The position numbers and the translations under genes were made by a program. Source: Roseburia sp. AM59-24XD (GTDB taxonomy: Bacteria > Bacillota > Clostridia > Lachnospirales > Lachnospiraceae). Taken from it: a DNA stretch of 64,000 bases. The DNA lies in assembly GCF_003478445.1 (NCBI RefSeq), contig NZ_QUET01000003.1:81944-145943 (forward strand), given 5' to 3'. The first letter of the stretch is position 1. The number at the start of each line of letters is the position of its first letter. The notes beneath the pieces are model-generated. The model had not been told where the DNA came from, ran no database searches, and worked only from the letters and a program-made list of their open reading frames with translations. Shown here piece by piece: positions 54,136 to 63,878 of the stretch.

Positions 54136-55295
54136 ATGAAAGAATTTACGTTTTCGGTACCACAGAACATCATTGTGGGAAAAGGAAGTCTTGCGAAGCT
54201 TCCGGAGGTAGCAGAAAAGCTTGGAGGAAAACATGGATTTATTATATCCGGTCCTCATTTAAATAAAATGGGAATTGTGGGTTCCTGTGCAGATGCACTG
54301 AAAGCAAAGGGGATCGAGAGCAGCGTATTTACGGAGACGGAAGGTAATCCTTCCGTGGAAACCGTAGATAAAGCAGCGGAAGCGTACAAGGCAAGCGGTG
54401 CTGACTTCATCGTTGCACTGGGCGGCGGTTCGCCGATGGATGTGGCAAAAGCGGTCGGCGTTGTTGCAAAATACGGCGGAAGCATCACGGAGTATGAGGC
54501 GCTGACAAAGTGCCGGGAGACATCATTCCGCTGATCGCCGTGCCGACTACGGCAGGAACCGGCTCCGAAGTGACCGCTTTTTCGGTCATCACCGATCACA
54601 GCCGTAATTATAAGCTGACGGTTTTCAGTTACAAGCTGATCCCGTCCTATGCGATCCTGGATGCGGAGCTGCTCACAACAGCTCCGGTATCTGTGGCGGC
54701 TGCATGTGGTATTGATGCAATGGTACATGCGCTTGAAGCATATATTTCCACGGCCGCATCTCCATTCTCGGATGCAATGGCAGAGAAGGCACTGGAACTG
54801 ATCGGTGCGAATATCCGCCGCTACACAGCGAACCGCAGCGATATCGAGGCAGCCGAAAATATGCTTGTAGGAAGCCTGTTTGCCGGCATTGCGTTCTCAT
54901 GGGCGCGTCTCGGCGATGTCCATGCCATGAGCCATCCGGTCAGTGCCTTCTTCAATGTGCCGCATGGCGTTGCCAATGCGATTCTTCTTCCTACAATTGT
55001 AGAATACAATGCGCTGGCAGATCATGGAAAATACTTCAATATCTACAATTACATTGCACCGCTGCCGGCTGCTTTGGAGGAGTTCACTCCGGACATGCTG
55101 GTGGATGCGATCGTCGAGCTCAACGACTCCCTTGGCATTCCTGACGGACTGGAAGAGGTCGGCGTAACGAAGGATAAGTTTGACGCAATGGCAGACGATG
55201 CCATGAAGAGCGGCAATATCGCGGTAAATCCGAGAAGCACGACGAAAAAGGATGTGCTGGCACTGTATGAAAAGGCGTTTTCGGGTTTGGAATAA
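54136..55295 (+). pseudogene. Iron-containing alcohol dehydrogenase, frameshifted near 54498
   Basis: Family III NAD(P)-dependent dehydrogenase. The NAD-binding LGGGSPMDVAKAVG and metal-binding SHPVSAFFNVPHGVANAILL with its histidines are intact. The first frame stops at 54534, and PGDIIPLIAVPTTAGTGSEVT resumes in the adjacent frame. One G added at GAGGCGC gives EGADKVPGDIIP, which matches the family. Rejoined length about 386 residues. It would reduce the aldehyde released by the aminotransferase to the alcohol, disposing of reducing equivalents in a fermentation. Confidence 0.88.
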
Positions 55296-55358
55296 TAATA
55301 GGATGTTGGGGACAAAAGGTAATTTGAGCCTTGCATCCTGATCTGCAATCACAACTTG

Positions 55359-55411
55359 TACCGCCCTCCAAAGGTAGAATGGGAAATCTAACGATTGGGG
55401 GGCGGTATTTT
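55359..55411 (+). terminator. Terminator of the omega-amine operon
   Basis: ACCGCCCTCC and GGGGGGCGGT pair (one G-T) across a 29-base interior, followed by ATTTT. Confidence 0.65.
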
Positions 55412-55450
55412 CGTGTCCGATCCTTTTGACTGGTACATTTTTATGGAATC

Positions 55451-55567
55451 AGGTCAGAAAAAATGTAGCGAATAAAGAAAACCAGATCAGAAAAAATGTA
55501 ATAAATTCATGGAATCAGGTCAGAAAAAATGTAGTATATATACTTGAATAGGTCAGAAAAAATGTGG
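55451..55567 (+). repeat. Four 17-bp repeats with exact 33-bp spacing
   Basis: AGGTCAGAAAAAATGTA occurs at 55451, 55484 (one mismatch), 55517 and 55550 (last base differs), always 33 bp apart, with unrelated 16-bp spacers. Copies 1 and 3 share a longer left flank (ATGGAATC). The last copy ends 29 bases before the ATPase start. Either a phased operator array or the multiple terminal repeats of a vanished transposon would look like this. Confidence 0.85.
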
Positions 55568-55595
55568 TATGATAATGATAAAGAGGTGATTAAGT

Positions 55596-56885
55596 ATGTA
55601 TAGAACAGCAATGGATGCTCTTTTGCAGTGGAAAGAGAAAATAAATCGAAAACCCCTGATCATAATGGGTGCCAGACAGGTTGGTAAGACGTGGCTGATG
55701 AAAGAATTTGGAAAGACGCATTATGAGAAAACAGCATATATTTCATTCTATAATAATAAGAGAATGGATGATGTGTTCCAGGCGGATTTTGATATAAAAC
55801 GTATCCTCATGAATTTAAATATCGAGTCGGGCGTTACGATCACACCGGGTGATACACTGATTATTCTGGATGAAATACAAGATTCTCCCAAGGTGTTGGA
55901 ATCGTTAAAATATTTTTGTGAGGAGGCACCGCAATATCATGTTGTTGCCGCTGGCTCGCTTTTAGGCGTGACAATTCATGAAGGTGTTTCTTATCCGGTA
56001 GGGAAGGTAGATCTGTTGGATCTGTATCCTCTTAATTTTCGGGAATTTCTCTATGCGATGGATGAACAGAGCCTGGCAGATGCCCTTGCGACGAAGGACT
56101 ATGCCTTGATTGATAATTTTTCGGAGAAGTATTTATTCTGGTTAAAAAATTATTATTATGTAGGCGGTATGCCTGCGGTTGTGGACGAGTTTCGTCAAAA
56201 CAGGGATTATGCGGAGGTTCGTCAGATTCAAAACGATATTGTGCGGCAGTATGAGGGCGATTTTGGAAAGCATGTGGATGCGCGGACTCTGCCAAGGATT
56301 CGCCTTGTATGGGACTCGGTTCCGTTACAGCTTGCCAAAGAAAATAAAAAGTTTTTCTTTGGACAGATAAAAAAGGGTGCGCGCAGCAGTGAGTACGAGA
56401 TTGCAATCCAGTGGCTGGTAGATTGTGGTCTTATCTATAAAGTGAATCGCGTGAATGAACCGAATATGCCATTGAAGGCGTATAAGAGCATGAATGCATA
56501 TAAGCTTTTTGTACTGGATGTGGGCTTGTTAGGGGCAATGAGCGAACTGGAAGCGGAATCTATATTAGAAGGCAACGATATTTTTATCGAATTTAAAGGA
56601 GCACTTACCGAGCAATATGTTTTGCAGCAGTTAATTTCAGATACGCGGTATAATCCATATTATTTTGGCACAGAAAAGGCAACCTTTGAACAGGATTTTT
56701 TGATTCAAAAGGGAAAGGATATTGTTCCGATCGAGGTGAAAGCCGGTGAGAATATCCGCTCGCAAAGTCTAAAAGCATATTGCGATAAATATAAGCCGAA
56801 TAAGGCGGTGCGCTTTTCGACGTTAAAGTATATGGATCAGGGATGGATGGAAAATATTCCATTGTATGCGGTCTGTAATTTGTAG
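55596..56885 (+). CDS. AAA_14/DUF4143 family ATPase, second copy type
   Basis: 429 residues. Walker A GARQVGKTWLMKEFG, Walker B LIILDEIQDS, sensor in VVAAGSLLGV, then the DUF4143 domain ending in the nuclease-like FEQDFLIQKGKDIVPIEVKAG (shown across positions 375-395, with acidic Asp and Glu-x-Lys). It is only distantly similar to the other family member at 24.3-25.6 kb. It has its own phased upstream repeats and no co-oriented partner. Function is unsettled in the family. Confidence 0.87.
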   Translation: MYRTAMDALLQWKEKINRKPLIIMGARQVGKTWLMKEFGKTHYEKTAYISFYNNKRMDDVFQADFDIKRILMNLNIESGVTITPGDTLIILDEIQDSPKVLESLKYFCEEAPQYHVVAAGSLLGVTIHEGVSYPVGKVDLLDLYPLNFREFLYAMDEQSLADALATKDYALIDNFSEKYLFWLKNYYYVGGMPAVVDEFRQNRDYAEVRQIQNDIVRQYEGDFGKHVDARTLPRIRLVWDSVPLQLAKENKKFFFGQIKKGARSSEYEIAIQWLVDCGLIYKVNRVNEPNMPLKAYKSMNAYKLFVLDVGLLGAMSELEAESILEGNDIFIEFKGALTEQYVLQQLISDTRYNPYYFGTEKATFEQDFLIQKGKDIVPIEVKAGENIRSQSLKAYCDKYKPNKAVRFSTLKYMDQGWMENIPLYAVCNL

Positions 56886-56950
56886 AAATGATGATGTCAA
56901 ACTATGGCTTTGAGAGGAAAGGAAGATGCAGGATTATGAATATATAATCC

Positions 56951-57010
56951 GTGGCGGTATTGGGAGCAGGGGCAGTTGGCTCCTATGTGATATGGGGACT
57001 GTCCCTTATT
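56951..57010 (+). pseudogene. Remnant of a ketopantoate reductase N-terminus
   Basis: VAVLGAGAVGSYVIWGLS is the NAD(P)-binding start of 2-dehydropantoate 2-reductase-like proteins. It is preceded by a stop in frame and followed by one after 22 codons. The rest of the gene is missing, so it is a fossil fragment. Confidence 0.5.
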
Positions 57011-57154
57011 CAGTAGGTTGTGGAATGGAATTAGAATCGATGACATAAGGATTGTCTTTGGGAGAGAATATGGATATAATAGGCGTGATAAGAGTATTCG
57101 GTGCCTGACAGACTGACGCACCGGCAGACAATGATCAGAAAGGAAATCAGGATT

Positions 57155-57454
57155 ATGGCAGATAAAGAGTATGGATTTGAGGAAACAATGGTGACACTGA
57201 CAGATGAGGATGGACAGGAAAAGGACTTCTATGTGGATGAGATCTACGAGGTAGATGGACGTCTCTATGCGGCAGTCATTCCGTCCGATGTCGAGAATGT
57301 GACGGAGTATTATGTGTTCCGGTTGATCGACCTTGGAAACGATGACTTCGAGATGGAGGATATCGAGGAAGAGGCAGAGTATGATGCGGCAGCAGATGCG
57401 TATGAGGAGATTCTGGATACCAGGATGTGGAACCGGGAGTTTGAGGGAGAGTAA
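57155..57454 (+). CDS. DUF1292 family acidic protein
   Basis: 99 residues, strongly acidic. FEETMVTLTDEDGQEKDFYV and YVFRLIDLGNDDFEMEDI match the DUF1292 family, common in Bacillota and often near yrzL/ruvX-type genes; function unknown. The start at 57155 has AGGAAATCAGG upstream. It lies between a remnant and the CRISPR promoter and is probably not part of the cas operon. Confidence 0.82.
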   Translation: MADKEYGFEETMVTLTDEDGQEKDFYVDEIYEVDGRLYAAVIPSDVENVTEYYVFRLIDLGNDDFEMEDIEEEAEYDAAADAYEEILDTRMWNREFEGE

Positions 57455-57500
57455 GTGGTAAATGTTAGAGAAAAAAGAGTAGAAAAGGGGAGAAGAAGGT

Positions 57501-57508
57501 GGTATAAT
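57501..57508 (+). promoter_or_regulatory. Extended -10 promoter of the cas operon
   Basis: TGGTATAAT at 57500-57508 is an extended -10; no good -35 is visible. It lies 36 bases before the cas6 start and is the only promoter-like sequence before the six-gene operon. Confidence 0.55.
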
Positions 57509-57544
57509 ACTTGTTGATAGAAAATATTGTGGGGGAGGGCGTAT

Positions 57545-58291
57545 ATGATAGGAAAGCTGGAGTTAAAATTAGCATGTGAAGAAGAACTTGCATATCAGAT
57601 GGCATCATTGTTTCATGGGGCATTGATGGAATTATTGCCATCTGAGTATGCAGATAAGCTTCATTTGTCACAATTGCATCCTTATGTACAGCATTTGGAG
57701 TACAGGGATGGTGAATGGTATTGGATCGTGTGTGCACTGAATAAGGAAGCGGTGCAGATAATCTTACACGATTCATTATGGAATCTGGAAAGTCTTAATA
57801 TCAAGAAAAGAGATCTGGTTGTTCAAGTTGTTCAGAAAAATTACACAGAAATATCTTATAAACAATTAATGAATCAATTTTATGAGGAAGATGGTTCTCC
57901 GTATATTCAGATTCATTTTATGTCCCCGACAGCGTTTAAACAGAGAGGAAAATATGTATTTTATCCGGATATTAGGTGCATATTCCAAAGCCTGATGAAT
58001 AAATATGATGCGGCAATTGGTAAAGATGCAATGGTGGACAATGATACACTGGAACAATTAAGCCAGAATGCTAATGTCATTCGATATGATCTGAAAAGTG
58101 TCAGTTTTTTTCTGGAAGGCGTTAAAATACCTGCATTCATTGGGAAAATAACAATACGGATGCAAGGATCACAGACAATGACTAATTTCGCCAATCTATT
58201 ATTTAACTATGGAGAATTTTCAGGTGTGGGAATTAAAACTGCACTTGGTATGGGATGTATCAAAATACAAAGAGAAAGGAGAAGGAAATGA
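57545..58291 (+). CDS. cas6: CRISPR-associated endoribonuclease Cas6
   Basis: 248 residues. The C-terminal glycine-rich loop FSGVGIKTALGMGCIKI and the overall RAMP pattern identify Cas6, which cuts the repeat transcript into crRNAs. Candidate catalytic histidines lie near residues 42-47 (HLSQLHPY). Start 57545 has GGAGGG upstream. Its stop overlaps the csm1 start (ATGA). The CRISPR repeat at 63.9 kb has a hairpin and an 8-base 3' end fitting a type III tag. Confidence 0.88.
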   Translation: MIGKLELKLACEEELAYQMASLFHGALMELLPSEYADKLHLSQLHPYVQHLEYRDGEWYWIVCALNKEAVQIILHDSLWNLESLNIKKRDLVVQVVQKNYTEISYKQLMNQFYEEDGSPYIQIHFMSPTAFKQRGKYVFYPDIRCIFQSLMNKYDAAIGKDAMVDNDTLEQLSQNANVIRYDLKSVSFFLEGVKIPAFIGKITIRMQGSQTMTNFANLLFNYGEFSGVGIKTALGMGCIKIQRERRRK

Positions 58292-60594
58292 TTAAAGACC
58301 GGCAGATAAAACTTATTATTGGCAGTTTACTGCATGATATTGGTAAGGTGGTATATCGAAGTGGAGACGGTAGAAATCACAGCCAGAGTGGATATGAATT
58401 TTTAAAAAATGAGACAGATGTTCAAGATCAGGACATACTGAATTGTGTGCGTTATCATCATGCAAAATACCTTAAAAATGCCAATATTCCGAAAAACGAC
58501 TGTGCGTATGTGACTTATTTTGCAGACAATATAGCAGCATTTTCGGATCGGCGGGAATCAGAGGAACAGGAAAATGGTTTTGATAAAACAATTCCATTGG
58601 ATAGTGTATTTAATATACTAAACGGGAATAAAGGAAGATCGCATTATGCGATGCAGGTTTTAAATCCGCAGAGCGAGATCAATTATCCGACCACTGATGA
58701 GATTAAAATGAATGATTATTTTTATCGCAAAGTCATTCAAAATATCACAGATAATCTTTTGGGAATAGAGATAAGTGAAGATTATCTGAATTCATTATTA
58801 TCTGTTTTGGAAGCTAATCTGACATATGTTCCGTCCTCTACATCCAAAAAGGAATTGGCGGACATTTCACTTTATGATCATGTGAAAATGACAGCAGCTA
58901 TGGCATCGTGTGTCGAGCAGTATCTGGAGACGGCTCAGGAGACGGACTATAGGAGCAGATTATACATAAATGCCAAAGAAGCATATAAAGAAGAAATGTT
59001 TATGCTTTACTCTATGGATATTTCAGGAATCCAGGACTTTATATACACGATTAATTCAAAAGGGGCATTGAAGGGGCTGCGGGCTCGAAGCTTCTATTTG
59101 GAGATCATGATGGAACATCTGGTTGACGAATTGCTGGAAACATTATCTTTGTCGAGAGCTAATTTGATCTATACGGGTGGCGGTCACTGCTATATGCTTT
59201 TGCCCAATACAGACAAGGTGAAGAAATTGGTACAGGATAATGAAAGCAAAGTAAATAAATGGTTACTGGACAATTTTGGGACTGCATTATATGTCGCTGG
59301 TGGATTTGCTACGGCCAGTGCTAATGTTTTGAAAAATGAACCAAAAGGAAGTTATTCTTCATTATATGTTGAAGTATCCAGAAGGATCTCATCCAAAAAG
59401 TCACATCGTTATGATGCAGATACGATCCGTAGCTTGAATCGAAAAAGTCATGATGGGGAAAGAGAATGCAGTATTTGTCGCCGGATTGGGAAGCTTGTGG
59501 ATGACAAATGTCATATATGCAATGCATTAGAGAAAATGTCTGGAGGGATTCTTCGTAACAAATATTTTACAATCATGTGTGAACCGGTGAAAAATGCACT
59601 TCCATTACCGGTTGACAGATATCTGGTGGCAGACACGGAGGACAGCCTTCTTCAACGAATGCAAAAAGATACATATATCAGGAGCTATACAAAAAATGAT
59701 ATGTATACCGGAAAACATGTGGCAACAAAATTATGGGTTGGTGATTATAACACCGGAGAGACATTTGAAGAATTGGCAGAACAGTCAGCAGGTGTCAAAC
59801 GGATCGGAGTATTGCGGGCAGACGTTGACAATCTTGGAATGACTTTTGTACATGGATTTGAGGGGGAAGATGGAGATGATAAATATGTAACGCTATCGCG
59901 GACCGCAACTTTATCGCGACAGTTATCATTATTTTTCAAATGCTATATAAATAAGATCTTAGATAATGGATCGTCTGGAAGTTTAGGAAAGGGAGGAGGA
60001 AGAAAAGTAGTTATTGTTTATTCCGGAGGAGATGATGTGTTTCTGGCTGGGGCCTGGAATGATGTTATAGCAGCCTTTTGTGATATCAGGAATGCACTGA
60101 CGAAGTTCACACAGGGAACGTTAACAATCTCAGGAGGAATCGGAGTATATCATGCAGGAGAGCCGATCAATGTAATGGCGGAAGAAGTTGCCCGGCTGGA
60201 GCAGGCTTCGAAAGACACAGATGGAAAAGATGCGGTAACGATTTTTAGTAAAGAACAAAATTATCCGTGGAATGTGTTGCTAGATAAGATTCTGAAGGAA
60301 AAACTTCAAGTGATACAGCAGTATTTTGGACAGGCAGATGATCATGGAATGGCATTTTTGTATCATTTAACAGATCTTCTCAGAAATACAGAAGAGCAGA
60401 TCAATGTTGCAAGATATGTATACCTTTTGTCAAGAATGGAACCGGATACGAGAAAATCACCGGAGCAAAGAGCTGTATATCGTGCATTTTCGAAAAAAAT
60501 GTATGAGTGGGGACAAAATGAAGTGGACAGGCGTGAGCTGATTACAGCAATATATCTATACGTCTATCTGCACAGAGAGGAGAATGCATTATGA
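58288..60594 (+). CDS. csm1: Cas10/Csm1, large subunit of type III-A effector
   Basis: 768 residues. The HD nuclease domain starts with SLLHDIGKVVYR (H16-D17) and YHHAKY. A zinc site uses CSIC and CHIC (residues 394-411). The Palm polymerase motif SGGDDVF (GGDD at 580-583) is intact, so cyclic oligoadenylate synthesis on target binding is expected. It is translationally coupled with cas6 and csm2. No Csm6-type effector is seen within the window, so the cOA partner must lie elsewhere, perhaps past the array. Confidence 0.95.
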   Translation: MIKDRQIKLIIGSLLHDIGKVVYRSGDGRNHSQSGYEFLKNETDVQDQDILNCVRYHHAKYLKNANIPKNDCAYVTYFADNIAAFSDRRESEEQENGFDKTIPLDSVFNILNGNKGRSHYAMQVLNPQSEINYPTTDEIKMNDYFYRKVIQNITDNLLGIEISEDYLNSLLSVLEANLTYVPSSTSKKELADISLYDHVKMTAAMASCVEQYLETAQETDYRSRLYINAKEAYKEEMFMLYSMDISGIQDFIYTINSKGALKGLRARSFYLEIMMEHLVDELLETLSLSRANLIYTGGGHCYMLLPNTDKVKKLVQDNESKVNKWLLDNFGTALYVAGGFATASANVLKNEPKGSYSSLYVEVSRRISSKKSHRYDADTIRSLNRKSHDGERECSICRRIGKLVDDKCHICNALEKMSGGILRNKYFTIMCEPVKNALPLPVDRYLVADTEDSLLQRMQKDTYIRSYTKNDMYTGKHVATKLWVGDYNTGETFEELAEQSAGVKRIGVLRADVDNLGMTFVHGFEGEDGDDKYVTLSRTATLSRQLSLFFKCYINKILDNGSSGSLGKGGGRKVVIVYSGGDDVFLAGAWNDVIAAFCDIRNALTKFTQGTLTISGGIGVYHAGEPINVMAEEVARLEQASKDTDGKDAVTIFSKEQNYPWNVLLDKILKEKLQVIQQYFGQADDHGMAFLYHLTDLLRNTEEQINVARYVYLLSRMEPDTRKSPEQRAVYRAFSKKMYEWGQNEVDRRELITAIYLYVYLHREENAL

Positions 60595-60983
60595 AATTAA
60601 CGAAAGACAACTATGTGAAGTTAGCGGAAAAGGCTATTTTGGACCTGAAAGGGAGAAAAGATAAAAGAGGAAGAGACATTAAAATAGTAACAACATCAAA
60701 AATTAGAAATCTGCTTGCTATGGCAGCAGATATTTATAATGAAGTGATCAACAGTCAATCGGAAGTGTTGTCGGAAGAAATAAAGGGTCAGATTAATTAT
60801 ATGAAGATTCGTTTTGTATATGAATCAGGACGGGAGGCTACAGTAAAAAATCTTGTGGAGCAGGCGGACATATTAACACATATTGATGAGATTGGTGATA
60901 GCAGAGAACAGTATATATTATTCAACCGATATATGGAGGCACTGGTCGCATATAGAAAATTTTATGTTGAACATGATGAATAA
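60591..60983 (+). CDS. csm2: Csm2, small subunit of type III-A effector
   Basis: 130 residues, all-helical pattern with IKGQINYMKIRFVYESGRE, typical of Csm2. It forms the inner filament that contacts the target RNA. The ATG overlaps the csm1 stop. Identified from motif and its fixed place between csm1 and csm3. Confidence 0.9.
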   Translation: MKLTKDNYVKLAEKAILDLKGRKDKRGRDIKIVTTSKIRNLLAMAADIYNEVINSQSEVLSEEIKGQINYMKIRFVYESGREATVKNLVEQADILTHIDEIGDSREQYILFNRYMEALVAYRKFYVEHDE

Positions 60984-61001
60984 ACGAGGGAGGAGATAAC
61001 T

Positions 61002-61657
61002 ATGTTAGCTAAGATTGAAATCAGTGGAGTGATAGAAGTTGTAACGGGGTTACATATTGGAGGATCAAGCGCATTTTCAGCAATTGGTGCTGTAGATTCC
61101 CCAGTCATAAAAGATATCAGAACGAATCAGCCAATGATTCCGGGAAGTAGTCTGAAAGGAAAAATGAGAAGCTACTGGCAAAACAATACAATCAATATGT
61201 GGCAGAAAAACCAGATGATGATGCAGACTGTCTGACCGATCTTTTTGGAAGTGCCAAGAAAAATAATGTTAAAACAAGCAGATTGCTGTTTTCGGATATG
61301 TTTATCAGCAACATGGATGAATTAAAACATGCAGGTTTAACAGGAGCTACCGAGGTGAAATTTGAAAACAGTATTTCGAGAACAACGGCTGTTGCAAATC
61401 CTCGTCAAATTGAGCGTGTTGTGCGGGGGGCTTTGTTTCCGGTACAGTTAATTTATGAAGTGAAGGAAGAAGAACACATGCTTCAGGATTTTGAAATTAT
61501 TAAACAGGGATTTCGTTTGCTGGAATATGATTATCTGGGAGGAAACGGTTCCAGAGGCTATGGAAGGATAAAAATATCAGACCTGCAGGCAGAAGTAGTA
61601 ATTGGTGATGTTTCGGAAGAAATAATGGAGCAATGCAATGAGATATTGAGTCGATAA
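61002..61657 (+). pseudogene. csm3: Csm3 backbone subunit, frameshifted near 61172
   Basis: RAMP protein forming the backbone and cutting target RNA. The catalytic Asp is D32 in [13 protein letters not shown], and [10 protein letters not shown] is the following family motif. The frame derails after MRS; one T added at GCTACTGG gives [20 protein letters not shown] and continues to TSRLLFSDMF and LGGNGSRGYGRIKI, the canonical end. Rejoined length about 218 residues. Since csm2, csm4 and csm5 look healthy, a sequencing error is likely; otherwise the system would lack its backbone. Confidence 0.92.
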
Positions 61658-61668
61658 AGGGGATTTAT

Positions 61669-62580
61669 ATGGAGTATTCTATTTATAAATTAGATTTTCA
61701 AACGGGAGTTCATTTTGGAAACGGAATGTTAAATGACAGTGCATGTACCTTTCTGGCTGATCAGATTTTTTCTGCATTATTTATAGAAGCTTTAAAATTA
61801 GGACAGCACAAAGAGTTCTATGACATGGTGAAAGGCGGAAAAGTATTATTCTCGGATACATTTCCGTATATCGGTAAACAGTACATGGTGCCGAAGCCAA
61901 TGGTTTATATCGAACCGGTGGAACGTGGAAAATCTGATCAGAAGAAGAAAATGAAGAAGTTAAAATATCTTTTGATAGAAGACATGGAAAGCTATTTGAA
62001 TGGAACGCTGGAGCTTACTTCTGATATATATAAGAATGGATTTGGGAAGTTTGTTCAGCAGACGATGGCGAGCGTAAGTGGTGAGGAAGAAACAAAGCCT
62101 TATCGCGTGGGAACGTTTTATTTTAAGAAAAACTGTGGATTATATGTTATTGTAGCATATCAGACTTCAGAAGAATGTATAATGGTAGAGGAATTGTTTG
62201 AAGCGTTGTCTTATACAGGGATTGGAGGAAAGAAAAGTATCGGACTTGGTAAATTTACTTTTCGAAAAGCAAAAATCCCGGAGGAGCTTCTTCGGCGATT
62301 AAATGACAATAGCGGAAGACAAATGCTTTTGTCTGTGGCATTACCTCGTGATGAAGAACTGGATGAGGTTCTGGAGAAGGCATCCTATCAGCTGGACAAA
62401 AGATCAGGCTTTGTAGCTTCGGATACATACGCAGAGGAGTGGAGAAGAAAAAGGGATTTATATGTTTTGATGGCAGGATCTTGTTTTGAACAGCGATTTG
62501 AAGGCGACATTTACGATGTGTCTGACGGTGGCAATCATCCTGTGTATCGATATGCCAAAGCATTGTTGATGGAGGTATAG
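61669..62580 (+). CDS. csm4: Csm4, 5'-tag-binding RAMP subunit
   Basis: 303 residues. LDFQTGVHFGNGM and CTFLADQIFSALFIEAL at the N-terminus and the glycine-rich loop LSYTGIGGKKSIGLGKF match Csm4, which caps the crRNA 5' tag and touches Csm1. It has GGGG upstream and lies 12 bases after csm3. Confidence 0.92.
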   Translation: MEYSIYKLDFQTGVHFGNGMLNDSACTFLADQIFSALFIEALKLGQHKEFYDMVKGGKVLFSDTFPYIGKQYMVPKPMVYIEPVERGKSDQKKKMKKLKYLLIEDMESYLNGTLELTSDIYKNGFGKFVQQTMASVSGEEETKPYRVGTFYFKKNCGLYVIVAYQTSEECIMVEELFEALSYTGIGGKKSIGLGKFTFRKAKIPEELLRRLNDNSGRQMLLSVALPRDEELDEVLEKASYQLDKRSGFVASDTYAEEWRRKRDLYVLMAGSCFEQRFEGDIYDVSDGGNHPVYRYAKALLMEV

Positions 62581-62582
62581 GA

Positions 62583-63714
62583 ATGGGGAATTTCTTAAGA
62601 CATTATAAGATGCAGATAACTGCATTGTCACCGATTCATGTTGGATCCGGTGAGATAATCAGTAAAAAAGGATACATTTATACACCTTGGGACCATCAGG
62701 TGATCGTACCTGACGTGCAAAAGATGTATAAAGCCTTGCAGGAACGAGGAAAAGAAAAAGAGTTTGAACTATACATGATGAACGGTAAAGATGGTCAGTT
62801 AGCGTTGGGGCAATGGCTGCAGAAGAATAATTGCTCTAAACAGGACTATGAAATGTGGAAACGGTATACAATGGATGCAGGAGAAGCGTTTACCTCTGAT
62901 AAAACGAGACGACCTAAAGAAATTCATGCTTTTATAAAGGATGCATATGGAATGCCTTATATTCCGGGAAGCACAATAAAGGGCATGATACGAACCGCAT
63001 TGATTGCATGGAAAATTCACTGTGAGCCGGACAAGTATGAGGAGCTCAAAAGAACAATTCAGAGAAAAGCGAAAGAAAAAGGGAGTCGTAACCAATTCTT
63101 GTTGAATGAAACAAATCGTTTAGAACAAAGTATATTATATGATCTGGGAAGAGACCGAAAAACTCCTTGGAATGCAGTAAATGACTGTATGTCTGGTTTA
63201 CGTGTTGGAGATAGTCTGCCGGTGAAAACAGATTGTTTGACACTGGCGCAAAAAATTGATTATACCTTGCAAGGAGAGGAAAAAGCACTGCCGCTCCTAA
63301 GGGAAAGTCTTATTCCCGGGACGAAAATATATTTTGATATAACAATTGATACTTCCGCATTTCCGTATAGTATGAAAGATATCACGGAAGCATTGGACTA
63401 TTTTCAGGAAATATGTTATAAATATTTCTATTCGCGGTTCATCGTGGAAAACTGAGAGCGGGTTGGTATGGCTGGGAGGTGGTTGCGGTTTTCTTTCCAA
63501 AACTGTTTTGTATCCGATGCTTGGCTCAGATGCAGTGGAAGTGATTGACGGCATATATCACAGTACATTAGGGAAAAATTACCAAACGCATAAACATACA
63601 AGAGATAAAGGGCTGAAGCTTGCGCCTCATGTCTGCAAATGTACGAAATATCAGGGACAATTATACGATATGGGGATGGGAAGAATTGAGAGAGTACAGT
63701 CAAGCCATGAATAA
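62583..63714 (+). pseudogene. csm5: Csm5, 3'-end RAMP subunit, frameshifted near 63449
   Basis: The main frame contains ALSPIHVGSGE and MPYIPGSTIKGMIRTAL, both Csm5 hallmarks, and stops at 63455. The remaining C-terminus (LVWLGGGCGFLSKTVLYPML, then APHVCKCTKYQGQLYDMGMG) lies in the adjacent frame to 63714. Unlike the other breaks this one needs removal of one base, probably an A in AAAA at 63448-63451. Rejoined length about 377 residues, typical. It caps the complex and helps crRNA maturation. Confidence 0.92.
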
Positions 63715-63878
63715 TCCTGCTCCTAATTCTCTGTTCGAGAGAATTTTACGCCGATAGCGATAAAATCAGGGATGGGAGGGTGTTTTCTTGTTGCATACGA
63801 TAATAGAAAATGGAAATATTGATTTGAACCGCAAATCATGGTTTAAGACCTTGATTTATAATGGGTATAGAGGATAGG
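63715..63878 (+). promoter_or_regulatory. CRISPR leader with hairpin and promoter -10
   Basis: An 8-bp stem (AATTCTCT/AGAGAATT, 63725-63745) followed by TTT may end the csm operon. A TATAAT at 63857-63862 then lies 16 bases before the first repeat, placing a transcript start close to the repeat. No convincing -35 was found. The interval is AT-rich, as leaders are. Confidence 0.6.

Noticed and set aside
55451-55567. A second CRISPR array
   Set aside because: The repeat is only 17 bp, the spacers 16 bp, and there is no dyad; too short for CRISPR.
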